Shown: piece by piece, positions 24,181 to 37,120 of the stretch
Layout: every line of letters starts with the position of its first letter
Position numbering within the stretch: the stretch's first letter is position 1
NCBI GenBank assembly: GCA_026168455.1
Contig: CM047429.1
Location: 54,753,027 to 54,817,026, forward strand
Reading direction: 5' to 3'
Origin: Theocolax elegans
Lineage: Eukaryota > Arthropoda > Insecta > Hymenoptera > Cerocephalidae
Length of the DNA stretch: 64,000 nucleotides
Position numbers and translations under genes: made by a program
Notes under the pieces: model-generated
What the model saw: only the letters and a program-made list of their open reading frames with translations
Database searches by the model: none
Told to the model about the DNA's origin: nothing

Positions 24181-26052
24181 AATAAAGCACCGTCGTAAGC
24201 AATGAATGCTAATTTCACTTGAAAATAATCGTACCTCCAATTCTCACCCTAAGTTCAGTCCAACCCACTTCCTTTAATACGAATATCTAAACTTCGACGT
24301 TTACAATTTATTTTTTATTACTCTTCCATTCTTTTATTACTAATTCATTAAAATATATCTCTACCACATTTCAATTTTAACGATGTTTTAATATATTATA
24401 TGTGTAACAATTTCGAATTAAATTCTTTTTTCCCCTTGATAATTTTAAAAAATAAACGATACTCATTTTATTAAAATTAATTTTATTACTGAGCTTTCCA
24501 AATGTTTCATAATATCAGTTGAGTATATATTTTTTTTTTGAGTACAAATATTGTTATGATATTTTTAGTTTTAAATTTATCTTTTTTTTTATTTCAAATA
24601 AATAACACGAGTTGTTGCAATATCGTGTGATGAACAATCAACTTATAAAAATTAACCAAATCGCGAATCGCTAATATTTATATATATTTTATATTTTATG
24701 TAGTTGCGGCATAACCTCTTGATAAAATTGAAAGCTGAAGTTGGTAAAATTGACAAACAATCAAAAATCAATGACTTTTAGAACAAGTAGTAAATATTGA
24801 AGATTGACCTTATTTAGTGTCTTCGTTAGTACGCAACTGGATTAGTTTTAATGAACTAATTAATTTTAAAAAAGAGTCTATAAAGAAAAATTCCAATACC
24901 ACCAAAGACATTTCTTTTTAATCAGCAAGGACAACTAGTTTCTGTTTAACTTTTATTTTGTAAATAAGTAAGTTTATTAGACTCATTGACACGGCGCCAA
25001 AAAATATCACGCTATTTAATATGTGTTGAAAATACTTAGATACTGAGAAATTATAGATTGTATGATAATCTGGAAATTTCATTTAAAAAATAAAATTGTA
25101 GGTACCAAAGAAAATTTTTGATTAAATAAAACAACACTCTCTTTACTTTATTAGTAAAACGTATTATTACTAAATGTAATTTAAAAAAATATGCATAATA
25201 AATAAGAAAAAATTTCATAAGTTTTGTTTTGATTATCAATCGTAAGTTTATATTTCTTGATTTAGTGCAGATGTAATAGTGTTGTTTACTAAAAATAAAT
25301 GTCTCTATACATAAAATAGTTAATTGAATCAATGTTTTATTTGCGGTACGTCATAACAATAAAATATGTCAATGTAAAAATAACGAATTTAATAAATATG
25401 CCAATTGAAACCAAGTTAAAATTAGCTCAATACATTCTTATTTCCAGATCGAGCAATAGTGTTTTTGAAAATCGAGACACTCCGTGCATATATCCAATAT
25501 CTTCCGTTAGTCCAAATTATTTTCACTCGATCGGCAAATTAAGATTTATGCAAGTCCTTTCACCTTACCTTGGAAATGTAAAATAGGTTAGTTGTTTACC
25601 GCACGACGGTTACTTCGCTGCATGACGTAAACTTACTCCGCGAAAATTTCGCCTCGGATCGAGTGCATATACGGATACTTCATATGCAAACCGGAAGCAC
25701 ATATCGAAAGAAAACTCGACCGAGTGACTTATGAAACAGAATCGCTTGAGCTTTTCCTATACCATTTTGGTGATTGGAACGCACGTATATATCGTATATA
25801 TACGTATACCTATACATACACACACACACACGTACACACACGCACACGTACGCGGGCGCGTCTGAAGATGTGTCACTGTGGACGCATCTACCGCCATCGA
25901 CCCTGCGCGATGTTCATGATTCATTCAGCAACGTATCCGTTCGACGTACAATCCTCGTAGTAAAAGAACTGGAAACCCAAGTGGGGGAGGGAGATAAGCC
26001 TTGCTCTCGCGATGATGACGTAACTATCCTCGTTCGTAGAACCTCTTTCCTC

Positions 26053-26147
26053 TGACTCAGGTGTGTGGTGTATATTCTCATGCGTGTGTGTGTGCGCGCG
26101 CGCGTGTGTGTGTGTGTGGCTCAATGAGGCAGAATGAGGTGACGTCA
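26053..26147 (+). promoter_or_regulatory. AP-1 motif, Z-DNA-prone run and perfect CRE in 95 bp
   Basis: TGACTCA at 26053-26059 is the AP-1 consensus, and the palindrome TGACGTCA at 26140-26147 is the CREB/ATF consensus. Between them lies an alternating TG/CG run (26081-26118). Upstream, TGACGTAA near 26016 is a near-CRE. The motifs are certain as sequence. Regulatory function is inference. Confidence 0.4.
26081..26118 (+). repeat. (TG)n(CG)n(TG)n alternating tract
   Basis: Thirty-eight bases of strictly alternating purine and pyrimidine, including a pure CG core. This is the sequence type most able to adopt Z-DNA. Confidence 0.9.
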
Positions 26148-26427
26148 TGCACTCGAGAGGCAGTTTCTTTCAAGTTCTGCTGCTTCCATGATTTTTTATC
26201 TTGTTACCTCGTAACGAAATCCGCAATCGTTTCAGAGATTTTTGGCATGCTTTCCGTTAACTTTATATATTACTATATACGGAATACCTATATACGTGAA
26301 TACACGTATTGTATTTTATTGTTGGGTGTCAGTCCTTCTTTTATGTCTCTTCGGTTGTAATGTGATTTTTTTATGTTACCCTGTAAATAATTCGATGTAT
26401 ATTAAGGATGAAATTTTATGTAGAACT

Positions 26428-26516
26428 GTATATATATATATATATATGTACACACTCACGCACACATATATCCAAGCGCGCGCACACAAACACGAGCGCA
26501 CACACATATATATATG
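26428..26516 (+). repeat. Compound TA/CA/CG simple repeat
   Basis: A TA run (26428-26448) passes into CA-rich and CG-containing alternating sequence and ends with another TA run. It explains the Tyr/Ile/Thr/His-rich frames on both strands. Confidence 0.85.
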
Positions 26517-27529
26517 CTGGTATGTGTATAGATCCGTATCGTGTACTACAATGCAACGGTGTACTTTAAGAGGACGGGAAATCCCTACCGGCTTATATCT
26601 ATGATAAAATTCTTGATATTCATATACGTGAAAGATATGAAACGCTTCGTTTTTCCTATATTTGGAATATCTACTAAATTGCTGACAAAGAGATATATAA
26701 CACAATCTTTTCCCAATATGTATCTTCACGAATACGTTGATTTAATATTGTATTTTAATCGTAGAAAAATTAATTGTTATCTGCTTATATTTGTTTACTT
26801 AGGTGTACGGAGAATAAGCAATATAAAATGAAGTTCGCGCTTTCTATTCAATCGTTTTTGTGTTCCGATATTAATAAGAATAAATTTTTGAAAATTCGTG
26901 GAATATCAGTATTTTGTTATTTATTTCAACTATTCTATTATTGATCAATACTTTTGGATATATATTGTTTTAATCAAAAATTAAATTTTTGCAAATAAAC
27001 GGAATGTTAAATTAAAATGAAAAAAGTTTTGTTCGTCCAATGAAATGTTGATAAATTATTGGAAAAGGATTACATTCTATTAAAGTTGCACGTCTTCCTC
27101 AATTAGCCTTTTAAATTTTCGTAATGCAGTTAGAGGTCTTGAATAAACCAACATTTCAAAATATTCCAGTAGTGAATAATTTTTAAGATTGTGTTTTAGA
27201 AAGATTATTGTATTTTCATGCAGGAAGGATGACAGTCGTCGTGCCTCCCTGCGAAATTTCATTACATAATTTTGTGTCACGAAAATTAGTCACATATAAA
27301 AGGTACATTTGACCTCTTTAAATTTTGTACAGTTAAATATAGTCGAATACAATTTGTGAATTCCCCTTATAATATTAGAATGTGATGTAATTCGAAATAT
27401 CTCATGTGTTATAAACCGATAAAAAGAGAACTCAATTTCCCGTGCGAATTATCTAAAAATCATCTTCATGAAATTTGACCCCTCTAAGAAATTTAATTAA
27501 CATTCGAATCCAATGTAACAATGCTCCAG

Positions 27530-28420
27530 ATTTCCGGAATTCGCTCGGAAAATGAAAAAGGTCGAAAGGATGATTAACACGTCCAACCGAGGAAGCTGGG
27601 GGGAGACGACGGTAGGGTCGCTGAATCACCGAAAAGAGAGAGCATTCGCGGGAATCCTCGGCTTTTAATTCGCAGAAGGAAAGAAAAAAGGAATTATATC
27701 GGCCGGAAGGAGATTCCGGGGAAATCTTGGCTCACCACGTTAAAGTAATCAAGATTGGTTAGCACGTTCGAAAGGGGGGATCGTCCCAGCTTCCTTTCGA
27801 TGAGATTTTATGTACGTACGTCATTCGATGAGGTTTCAAGTGAGGGGTTACCGAAACATTCGGTGACACTACGAGAGTTTTCGAGTTCGGAAGAATCAGA
27901 GAAGGGGAAGAGATAGATAAAAATAATTAGGAGAAAGGCCGGGGCCGGCTAACTCAACTAACAACTCATTAATGTAAGTACTCGAGTGGGCAATAGTTGT
28001 CCGGGCGAGGCCGCGTGGTCGGACATAAAAGTGAGAGACCGTTCGCGAGAGAAGCTTCCGAGCAAATTGTCCCGGTGTAATTAGATTACACATTTTCGAG
28101 AGCTCTGCTATGCTACGAGGTGGAGTAGGAGGAGGAAGAGGAGAAGGAGGAGGAGTAGGAGGAGGAGGAAGGATTATACTCTGTATAAAGCGCGAGCTCG
28201 ATTAAGCTATACGCCATGAGGGAGGGCAAAAGGAATAAATTTAGGGGTAGGTAGGTCCTCGAAAAGAAAAAACACGTCAAACGTCAAATGCAGCATACGC
28301 AACGAAATTCTCCGTAAAAGGTCCGACAAAAAAAAGAGTCGAACAAAGGCACAAGCGTCACCTAATTAAGGCGTCTCGATCGAATACGAATATCCTACTC
28401 GACGTATCGAGAAAACAAGG
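27530..28420. other. G+C-richer island with a homopurine tract
   Basis: Moderately G+C-rich sequence with no supported frame. The homopurine-rich tract 28117-28173 and several GGGG runs are its only distinct structures. It is one of the regularly spaced islands of the intron. Confidence 0.4.
28117..28173 (+). repeat. GGA-rich homopurine tract
   Basis: About 57 bases made almost entirely of A and G with irregular GGA units and two isolated T. Such tracts can form triplex DNA. Confidence 0.8.
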
Positions 28421-31079
28421 GCTTTGTTCTTGCGCTTATACGAAAAATACAAAATTAAGTAATGATCGATACAGTAAAAACACAAGGATTATTTCTGACA
28501 CATATGTGTCACGTGCATTTCTACTATTAACCCTTTCAGTCACGCAATTCGGCTTGAGAGTACACCTCTCTATTATTACTTTTTCTACTAAGGTTTCGTA
28601 ATGCTTTTTTAGATTCCAAATTCACATTTAACATATGCGAGTTTAGAAAAGTGCTAATTTAAAATGTCGGGTACAATATGTGGGGGTATGAAATTTCCAT
28701 TAATTTTTAATTTTAATTTCCTGCTTGGTCATTGACAAAAAAAATCAATATACACGAAACTAGTTTTACTTAATATGATTAATGCTATTCTACTTTTTAA
28801 TTCATAGTTACGAACATAAACATGTCGTTATACGAGTACTTTAATTTCAGTAACATCAATGAAATATTCCCTAGTAGAAATTCAAATCTAAGAACTGGGA
28901 ATTAAAAATTGGTAGTAAGTACCTTGTGATGAAACGCTTTTTCTCCCATTTTATTAGCACTTAATAGAATAACCACAACCTCAAAACATTCAAATAATGT
29001 GCCCACCTTTCCGCGAGCAGTAAACTTCAAAATCCCTATAGATTCGGATAGCCTTTTATCATTTTCGTCTGATTTACAACTAATTTCTGTAATATTTCCA
29101 ATATTTACGAAGACAAACACGATTTTGTTAGATTTTTTACTTATTCATTTTTAATATACATTTAATAGCACATAACTAGATTCAACTTTAATTTATATTT
29201 GCAAGCTCAAAAATAGGAAAAAATAGGATTTTACATTAATAAATGGTAATAAAATAGGAGAAAAAGCGTTTCATCGATAGAACAAAAATGGTCATATTGT
29301 TCGCCTATTTTTCGCCCATTCCATTCAAACAATCTATTTAATACTTATTTAATGGAATACGATTTCTATCAGGGTTAACAATGATACGTAATCTATCTAG
29401 TGGTAAAACTAGATAGATTTGAGCGTACATTTAAAAGGAAAAAGAAACCTTAGAATCGCGTCACTTCTCAATTAAATTTTAATAAAATAGTATATAAAAA
29501 ATTAGTAAACGTTCTAAGTTAATTATTGTGGTTATAAAGTTTAGTGCGCAAGAATAAAAATTCTATATTATACTCTAGCGAAGGTAGAAAATTGCAGCTA
29601 ATGCGCAGCTGTTGTCGCATCTTCAACGTATGCTGACAAGCAGACCTCAGGCTCTTCCCGGCCACCTGTAATACCCGTGTATATATATATCGGTGCTGTT
29701 AATGTAAATGAAAACGAATATTTTTACTTTAAAAAATCATATAATTTTGCATTTCATGCATTTATTTATTTTACGTTTTGTTGTGTAAAATACATTACAT
29801 CAATAAAATAGTTGAACGATATTAATTTTGATATGAAATGCCGTATACCTAATTGGATATGCATAAAATATAAAATTTATAAAATATATCGTGAATTGAA
29901 ATGATGTTTCATTAGAAAATATTCACTTACTTATATCTGTACGTACACTTATTAAACAAACCAATTAATTAGTTTCATTACACATGTTTAAAAAAAAATT
30001 TATTCTCTCAGTTTAATCTTTAATGATTCATATAACGGTATGTATGCACTGAAAATGTTTATATTTCTCGGAAATGAGTTTAAGGTATTATACTCAGCCA
30101 ATTTAGTAAAAAGAATTATCGTGACATACACTCTCAAGTCGGCAGAGCTGTCGACGGTAATTATGAGTTACTTCGGCATCCGTATACTTGTCTAAGCTAA
30201 ACAACATAGTATTTTCAATTTTTTTTTTCTTATTTTAATTGTAATGCGTACATGTTTTGGTGAAAGAAAATTATAAATTTACTTTATATAGCAGTGTATG
30301 CTACCATCTTATTTTGAAAATAATGAAACTTTTTCGAAAAGATGCTTCGCATCTACAGTTGCTTTATATTCTGAGAATGTATGCTTAATTATATATTTTT
30401 ATATATTGAAATTATGAAGATCAAATTAATATAATTGATAAAATTATTAAAAATAATTATTTTGCTTTTCAAATTCTCATTATGAGTACATCATTATTCG
30501 AAAATGAATCGTTTTTCGTTACTTATACATTATGTATAAAAGATGCATAAAATTTTCGTTTGTCGTGAAGCGTAGGGCACGTCTGGCTCATTTTGCATTT
30601 TCTTAATTAGTAGCTTCAATTTTTAGTATAATCTATTTAAGTTTGCTAATAAATTCCGTTTACTTCCTTCTATTAAATCTTTAAAATAAATTTAACCTGA
30701 GGTACTTACATTTTCTTACTAATTTACTTATTTTTCGCGAATACTTTAATCTCTTGTAAATTATGGAATTTTTAACAAAGAACAAATACATTTTTTGTGC
30801 GCGTATAGTTATATATATTTGAAATATAATGACAGTGGCATATTTGTAATTGTAATACAAGTAATTTATAGTACATTAAAGCGATCGTTACATTAACATA
30901 CGCGACAGTGACTCGTAAAAATCGGTGACTAAGAAATAGTCACGTCGTGTCTTTATCTCGGACGTATCGAGAGGAGTTATTTAACCTCTGAATCGGTTTT
31001 ATCCAAGTATGTACGTATATACCATTTTGATCAAAAGTAAACAAAGAAAGATGATTCATATTTGTCCGATCGATTGACT
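28421..31079. other. A+T-rich intron stretch with one short G+C-rich spot
   Basis: No gene is supported. The exception to the A+T-rich background is about 80 bp at 29588-29671, described separately. Confidence 0.45.
29588..29671. other. Isolated 80-bp coding-like spot, strand ambiguous
   Basis: In otherwise A+T-rich DNA, the + strand reads NAQLLSHLQRMLTSRPQA and a few more residues to TAA at 29669-29671. The codons are G+C-rich in third position, as a last exon would be. The minus strand is equally open (AGKSLRSACQHTLKMRQQL) and is preceded by TATTACAG. Neither side has a good pyrimidine tract. The segment can also fold: TTGTC-GCA near 29612 pairs with TGC-GACAA near 29630 around an 11-nt loop. 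I cannot decide between exon, structured RNA and conserved non-coding element. Confidence 0.2.
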
Positions 31080-31417
31080 TTATACCCTTAGACCCGGTAT
31101 CGTTGAAGAGAACCGCAATTTCACCGGAAATTCTGTCGAAGGGAGGAAGGTCCGAGAAGGAGAGTAAAAAAAAGTGAGGGCCGAAGCGAAAATCCGCTGC
31201 GTACACAGTTCTCGCGCGCGCGTTATATAGGAAGGCATTAGCGGCTCTCAAGCCGAGGATCGATCGACGTAGCCTCGAGGCGGACACAAAACGCTGGGGC
31301 GCACCCGTGGAAATGCCTAAGAGAAATTCTTCGACTACTAATTGAATTTCCTCTAATTTGATTTCGCGGCGCGTAAACGTCGGGGCGCCTCCGAGGAAAC
31401 AGTGGCGCCGCCATGGC

Positions 31418-31444
31418 GAATTTTCTCTGGGCTGGCAGGTAAGC
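31418..31444 (+). promoter_or_regulatory. Candidate recursive splice site or alternative-exon donor
   Basis: TTTTCTCTGGGCTGGCAG|GTAAGC joins a moderate 3' splice site to an 8-of-9 match 5' splice site (CAG|GTAAGC, cut at 31438/31439). The pyrimidine tract is interrupted by GGG, so the acceptor half is the weak part. The ATG at 31413 gives MANFLWAG before the donor, which would exit in phase 2, not phase 1. Confidence 0.3.
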
Positions 31445-31498
31445 CGCCAGTCTGGATGCATGTTCGTTTGGTTCTTCTTTCTCTTTTTCTTACATCTC

Positions 31499-31539
<41 letters not shown>
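31499..31539 (+). repeat. (CT)n microsatellite
   Basis: About 19 CT units. It produces the Arg/Glu block of the long minus-strand frame. Confidence 0.9.
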
Positions 31540-31540
<1 letters not shown>

Positions 31541-31698
31541 TTTGTTCTTCTTGTATGCTTCCTTCTGGCCGGGTTCTTCCTCGGGCTTTTTTCCAAGGCA
31601 ATCAAACGCCGCGCGGTTAGACGCCTTGGGTCGCAGCTGGTTGTCCATATGCCGTTTCGCGCCACTTGTTGTTGTGTGTAACCGCGGTAAACTTCGCC

Positions 31699-31735
31699 TT
31701 TTTTTCTTTCTTTCTTTCTTTCTTGCTTTCTTTCA
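31699..31735 (+). repeat. (TTTC)n run
   Basis: Imperfect TTTC units with one GCTTTC interruption. Confidence 0.8.
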
Positions 31736-31740
31736 ATCTG

Positions 31741-34700
31741 TATAACCTTTATGGGCTTTTTACGATAAAACCTAGGGGTACGTCGAATTAACTTTTTACA
31801 CTGTAAGTCAGGATTGTTTAGGAACTCGGTTAACTGCGAACGAGTAATTTGCTGATTGGAAAGCTCGGTGTCGGGTGAATTTTTGTCTGATTATTTATTG
31901 TCCTTTTATACTTTTTTTCCTTCTCAGAGAAAGAAATAAACTTTACGACAAATTTAGACCAGAAAAGCTGTAAAAGGGTATATATGCATTTTAAAAAATT
32001 TTTTATTCATTAACTGTAAATTTTTAATAAATATGAGTCTACGTCGATTAAAGTAAATTTTTTATTTTAAACATTACTTCACGACCGACGTCCTTTGTGA
32101 AATTTCTGGATTATTCATTTATAAGGTGTACAACTTGAGTACAGCTAATCTCGATAAAACTGATCCAGCAGAACGCTTAGTAATTTAAAATTATGTGAAA
32201 TAATGAGCCATTGATCAAGTTCAAAAGTGCTTGCTAAATAGATATAAAGATACTACACAACTTATCTTTCCTAACAAGAAATTAGTAAAATTAATCACTT
32301 GTATTTAACTCGCACTTGCCGACGTGTGAAACGTTTCACGCGTTAAAGTAATCAACTTGATAATCCAGTTTACCAATAACATTTGATAACTCTAATGTTT
32401 TTTTCTGGCGAATCGTACAGAGTTAAAGACTTATAGTTTATATAATCTTAATTGATATAAATATATATTATTTATACATTATCAAGTTACAATTACGAAA
32501 TATATATTATTGTATAGACATACGTGCGTAAAAGGGTTAGGTAATAAAAAGGGCATTAAAAGTGACCGGTGTATATGCGCTAAAGCAAACCTAATTGTAT
32601 TTTCGCGTGATTTGAAAATATTAGCGAACTACTTAAAAAACTAGGAAGCAGCTTCCATTATTCACTTATTTCTATACCGCAGAATGTTGATTAGTAAAAA
32701 ATAACTTCGACCGAGAACAATGTGTAAGTAAAATATGCAATGTAAAATATGTGATATTGACAAAAATTGTTTAAAAACATCACTGGATAGCCGGCAAATA
32801 GTACACGTATCAATATTTATTTAAAAGTTTTCGAGTAACTAGATGGTGAATGCGAGTGTATAAGCTTGACGTTGCTCATAAAAAGTTAAAAGTTTGACTC
32901 CGTATCGTGCAATTTTTCTGAAACATCACTGAAATAAATGATTTCTCTACTTTATTTATATTTATTTCGGTAGTTATTAAGGACCATGGGGCCGTCAAAA
33001 ATAGAAGTTTCTTATAGCCACAGGCGCACTCAACGCCGGAAGAGTGCACTTGAATTAGTTTCTCTCTCTCTCTCTCTCTCTCATAAGACCGCGGAAGATC
33101 GGCTGTATACATGCTTCATTCTGCTTTCTACCAGCGTAAATCGCTGACTACGTCACCTTGACTCTTACGATACCTACCACCATCACCCCTGCTCCACTTC
33201 TTTTTTTCTTTAATATATAAACGACATATTTTTTGGGAACTTAAGTCACGGGTCAGCTATTAAGTTTTATAACTCCATAAACCTAATATACTACTTTGTC
33301 ATGCATGTGTGCATCACTTGGTTTGAAAATTATTGCCAGTTTTTTGGTTTTGAATAAGAGAGTAGTAGTTAAAATTATGGATGTACATACATATTTACGA
33401 TCTTTGGAATATTTTATAGAGCACTTATAGATCACGATTATATTTAGCGATTTTTATTTCAGAACTAAATGATATATAGTATCAAAATTTTATGAATAAC
33501 CTAATTAAAATGTGTAATTATATAATAGACTTTGAAATATAATGATACTAATTATTGTCATGTCAATTTATTTATATTTTTATCTTGAAAAATAATTGGA
33601 CACTTTTTGTATAACACTTTAGACAGTAATAAATGGGTATTTAGATAAACTGCTAAAAACAATCTACTATAATGAAATTATTATTGATTTTAAATTTCAT
33701 TAGTCACCAGTCACATTAATCGAATAGAAATTCAAGTCAAAATATAAATTTGAATAGAAACCCGATCATAACATAGTTTATTTTTATACATGTCCAGAGG
33801 TGTTTTTATATATAATATATATAATGATAATTTATAATATTCACGTAAAAAATTTAACTTGTGATACATAGGTAATACGATCTCTTAAATAAAACCAATT
33901 GGTTCGTTTAAATTATTTTGTAACACAGATGAATTTTAATCCGAATATACATAAAAACTGGCAACAGAAAACATACTGGAATATAAGAATTGATATATAG
34001 TTATTGTTATCTTTAAAATTATACATATAAATTTTTTAAATTATTAAATTAATTTTATATTGTTGCTAAATGTGACAACTAATTTACTTCAAAACATTGA
34101 CTTATTCTAAAGTTATTGAAAAAATTATATTTATAAGGGATGTCATTCATTTTTGTGCAAATATAAATAAATATAATAAATAAATATAAATATCAGAATT
34201 CAAAAAGGCAAAGGCAATGTGAAAAATCTATTTTAAAAATATTGGAGTGACGTGCAAACGATGCATGATTTCTTTGAAAGGAAATTGAATGTGATATAAA
34301 CCTACAAATATTAAGATTTTCGAAAAAGCATATTGTAGATAGTTAATTAGTTTTCGTATATAATTTGTAGACATATTTTATATGATAAATAATAATAAAA
34401 CAGTAATTGAATTAAATCTATCTTGTATAGATATATATATCTTGTATAGGTTAATATTATACTCTTTTTATAATTTTATTACAATTGCGTTTAAAATTAA
34501 AGTTATTCAATACGCCTGTAAAATAAAAAGTTGTGATATTTACAAACTTCAATGATATATAGAAAATAAATAATTTAATACTTTTTATTTATAACAATAA
34601 ATGTAGTAATAAATATAAATTGAGTTTTAGAAACATTTTAGCTATTCTTTTCCTAAATTAATTTGTATAACAGTATGTTGGCATATTGTTAATGAATTTT

Positions 34701-36499
34701 TATTTTATTAGTTTATACACTGATAATCTATACAAAAGACTAATAAATCAGATAAAATCTAAAAGCTTTTTTGTTTCAATACAATTTGAAATTAATCAAT
34801 TTTATATAGAGAAATTGACATCGATTCATTTACAATTTCATAATTTTTTTTTCTTAATATATTATTCCTTTAAATTTGTAAATCTTATTATATTGGAGAG
34901 TTAAGATCACTAAAAAAATACGGGTCAAACATAGAACCTCCGTCTTTTTGAATTCGGTTAAAAATAATGATTCAAGGTATTAAATTTAGAATAGCTTATA
35001 TTTCTTAGAAGTATAAAATAAGTATATCGTTGTTAAGAAATAAATTACCATACTAACAATTGTCATATATATATAAATAACAAATTAATGTTACGAATTA
35101 TTTGTGTGAAAATTTCATTATTCAAGACACTGATGCGACGTTAATTGCAAATGTGTTATGAAATTTAAAAAATTGAGAATCGTTCATTCAATATGGCGAA
35201 CCGCGTATTAAAAACTTGAATCAATTTCCATAATATTTGAAATCTGATCGTTTTTCGGGTCGTCAAATACGAATCTGCTATCAGATTTTCAAAGTTTAAT
35301 ATTACTGGAGAAAAAAAGTACTTTATTTTACAAATTTATATTTATGAGAATATAAAATCGTCTAATTAATAGTAAATTAATAAATAGTTACAAGTCATAT
35401 ACATGAAAGATCTATTACCCTAACAACTTTAATGCCGTACATATTAAAGTTAAACAGATATATGTGTGTTTATGTTTAACAGTTGCTAAACATTAAAATC
35501 TTTCATTTACTTATTAAGAAAATTGAATTTAGGAAAATCTAAATAATTCAATAATTTTATGTCTGTAAAATTATTGATTTTCAAGAGAACCAATTGCCGA
35601 ATATCATTACAAATTTAAAAATGCTCAATGCATCCACGCGTTCGTTTGTGTCATTATAAAAATTTCATCAGATGCGGTTCTGTTGTTCACCTTCAAACAG
35701 TATTATATTGAATGTATTTATTTTGCTTTAGGTGTCAGTTCATATGTATCCTCTTCATAGATCCACTTTAAATAAACATTTGAGTAGCTTTAAAACTCTT
35801 CTATTTACATACTTTACTGGTCTCAGATAGTCAAATGGAGAAATTTAGTTTTATTACGTCTAGGTTTAAAATATTCAAATTGAATTCGCTCGAAACCCGC
35901 TTTCCGATATATAAAATTATTTAAGACGGTGAGTACGATATATATTTCGTTGACTAGACGTATTCTGTCAAAATTTTGGAAAATTTAATAAAATTATATA
36001 TGAATTTCTGATTGCTTATGAATGAATATTTATGAAATATCGACTTAATATTCATCGTAATGAATATTAGAAATGCATGCTGAGAAACGTGTTTTAACAA
36101 AAAAGATATATAGAGCTATATATAATTCTAATACTTTTAAGTGACTTTTCAAATATTATAATCGACTTGATATTTTACAGTAAAATAATATTGATGATAA
36201 GTTATTATTAATAGACAATATAATGTTTAATAAATGTGACGTGTAATAGATAGATTTCATTAGCATTTAATTATTATAACATTGAACATTTACATACAAA
36301 AAGTAATTTTCGTTGAAATACACTTATCAGTATGTATCCTAAACGTATTTAGCCGAAAGTTTTTTTTCGTCCATTTCCATTAGAATAAGCGGAACCAAAA
36401 AATCAGCGAACCGCATCAAAGGGAATAAATTAATTACTCAAAGAGATCATTCTCTTAGGAAGTATCAGATAACCTACAGTAAATCACGCAATGTTGTTA
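31741..36499. other. A+T-rich intron stretch, nothing coding recognised
   Basis: One of the most A+T-rich parts of the window (especially 33370-35120). A short CT run lies at 33061-33082. At 35240-35288 the nonamer AAATCTGAT is followed by its reverse complement around a 31-nt loop, perhaps the remains of a small repeat. No exon or RNA gene is supported. Confidence 0.5.
33061..33082 (+). repeat. Short (CT)n run
   Basis: Eleven CT units. Confidence 0.85.
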
Positions 36500-37120
36500 C
36501 GCCTACAACCGTGACACGACTATTATGCACTTCCTTCGAGAAAACAAAAAAGAACCTGTTACTGTCAATACCAAGAAGCAAAAGCCGTAAAATTTCCCGC
36601 ACTTCATCGAGCCGACCATTACGTAAGTTCGACGACCGCATACTCTCAAGGGATCACATGAGACGAATGAATCACTCGGTTGGTCAATACACGTACGAGT
36701 AAGGAAGGGAGGCGAGTAAGAGAGAGACGACCAAAAGTCGATGAGTAACGAGACGCTTTCGCGCGACTGCACATCTCCCGGTTATTTTTGGCTGGCCGAG
36801 GGAAAGGTCGTAAATCTGATGTAAAAGAGAGAGAGAGGGAGAGAGAGTGAGGGAGGGAGAAGAGGCCCCCGGAAGACTGAACTGCATACCATAGAGCCAA
36901 CCTTGCCCTTACTTCTGTCTCCCCCACACTTCTTGTTGCCTGTGACGCTCAGCGACGCGCATCGACGATTATGCACGCCCACGAGGGGAGAGCAACGCAT
37001 TAAGCCGGCTCATTCTCCTATACCTTCGTTGGATTTTCCTTTTTTGATGTTTTTGGTAGTGGTATTTTCGAGCACGCTGACATTCTTGCGTGTTGCTGTT
37101 TGTATTTATAGATGATTTTT
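36500..37120. other. G+C-richer island with GA-rich tract
   Basis: It contains the GA-rich run 36825-36866 and CpG-containing sequence. Several overlapping minus-strand frames are shadows of the repeat. No gene is supported. Confidence 0.4.
36825..36866 (+). repeat. GA-rich homopurine tract
   Basis: Imperfect GA and GGA units over about 42 nt with a single T. Confidence 0.8.

Larger units (their letters stand above)
24181..27529. other. A+T-rich stretch with a repeat-rich centre (25590-26520)
   Basis: No gene is supported. The central kilobase is G+C-richer and full of alternating purine-pyrimidine sequence: CA/CG runs at 25807-25860, TG/CG at 26081-26118 and TA/CA/CG at 26428-26516. It contains a CRE and an AP-1 motif, given separately. 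Frames across it are His/Thr/Tyr repeats. Confidence 0.45.
31080..31740. other. G+C-rich island with a Kozak ATG and a strong donor
   Basis: About 0.6 kb of CpG-containing sequence includes GCCGCCATGGCG at 31407-31418 followed 24 nt later by CAG|GTAAGC. It then passes into a CT array and a (TTTC)n run. A 241-codon minus-strand frame spans it but runs through the CT array as Arg/Glu repeats and resembles no known family. The island could hold an alternative promoter and first exon, or a recursive splice site. Confidence 0.35.

Noticed and set aside
30940..31665. 241-codon minus-strand frame, the longest in the window
   Set aside because: It runs through the CT array as an Arg/Glu repeat, its start lies in a low-complexity basic stretch, it matches no family I recognise, and its length is explained by G+C-rich repeat sequence that lacks stops.
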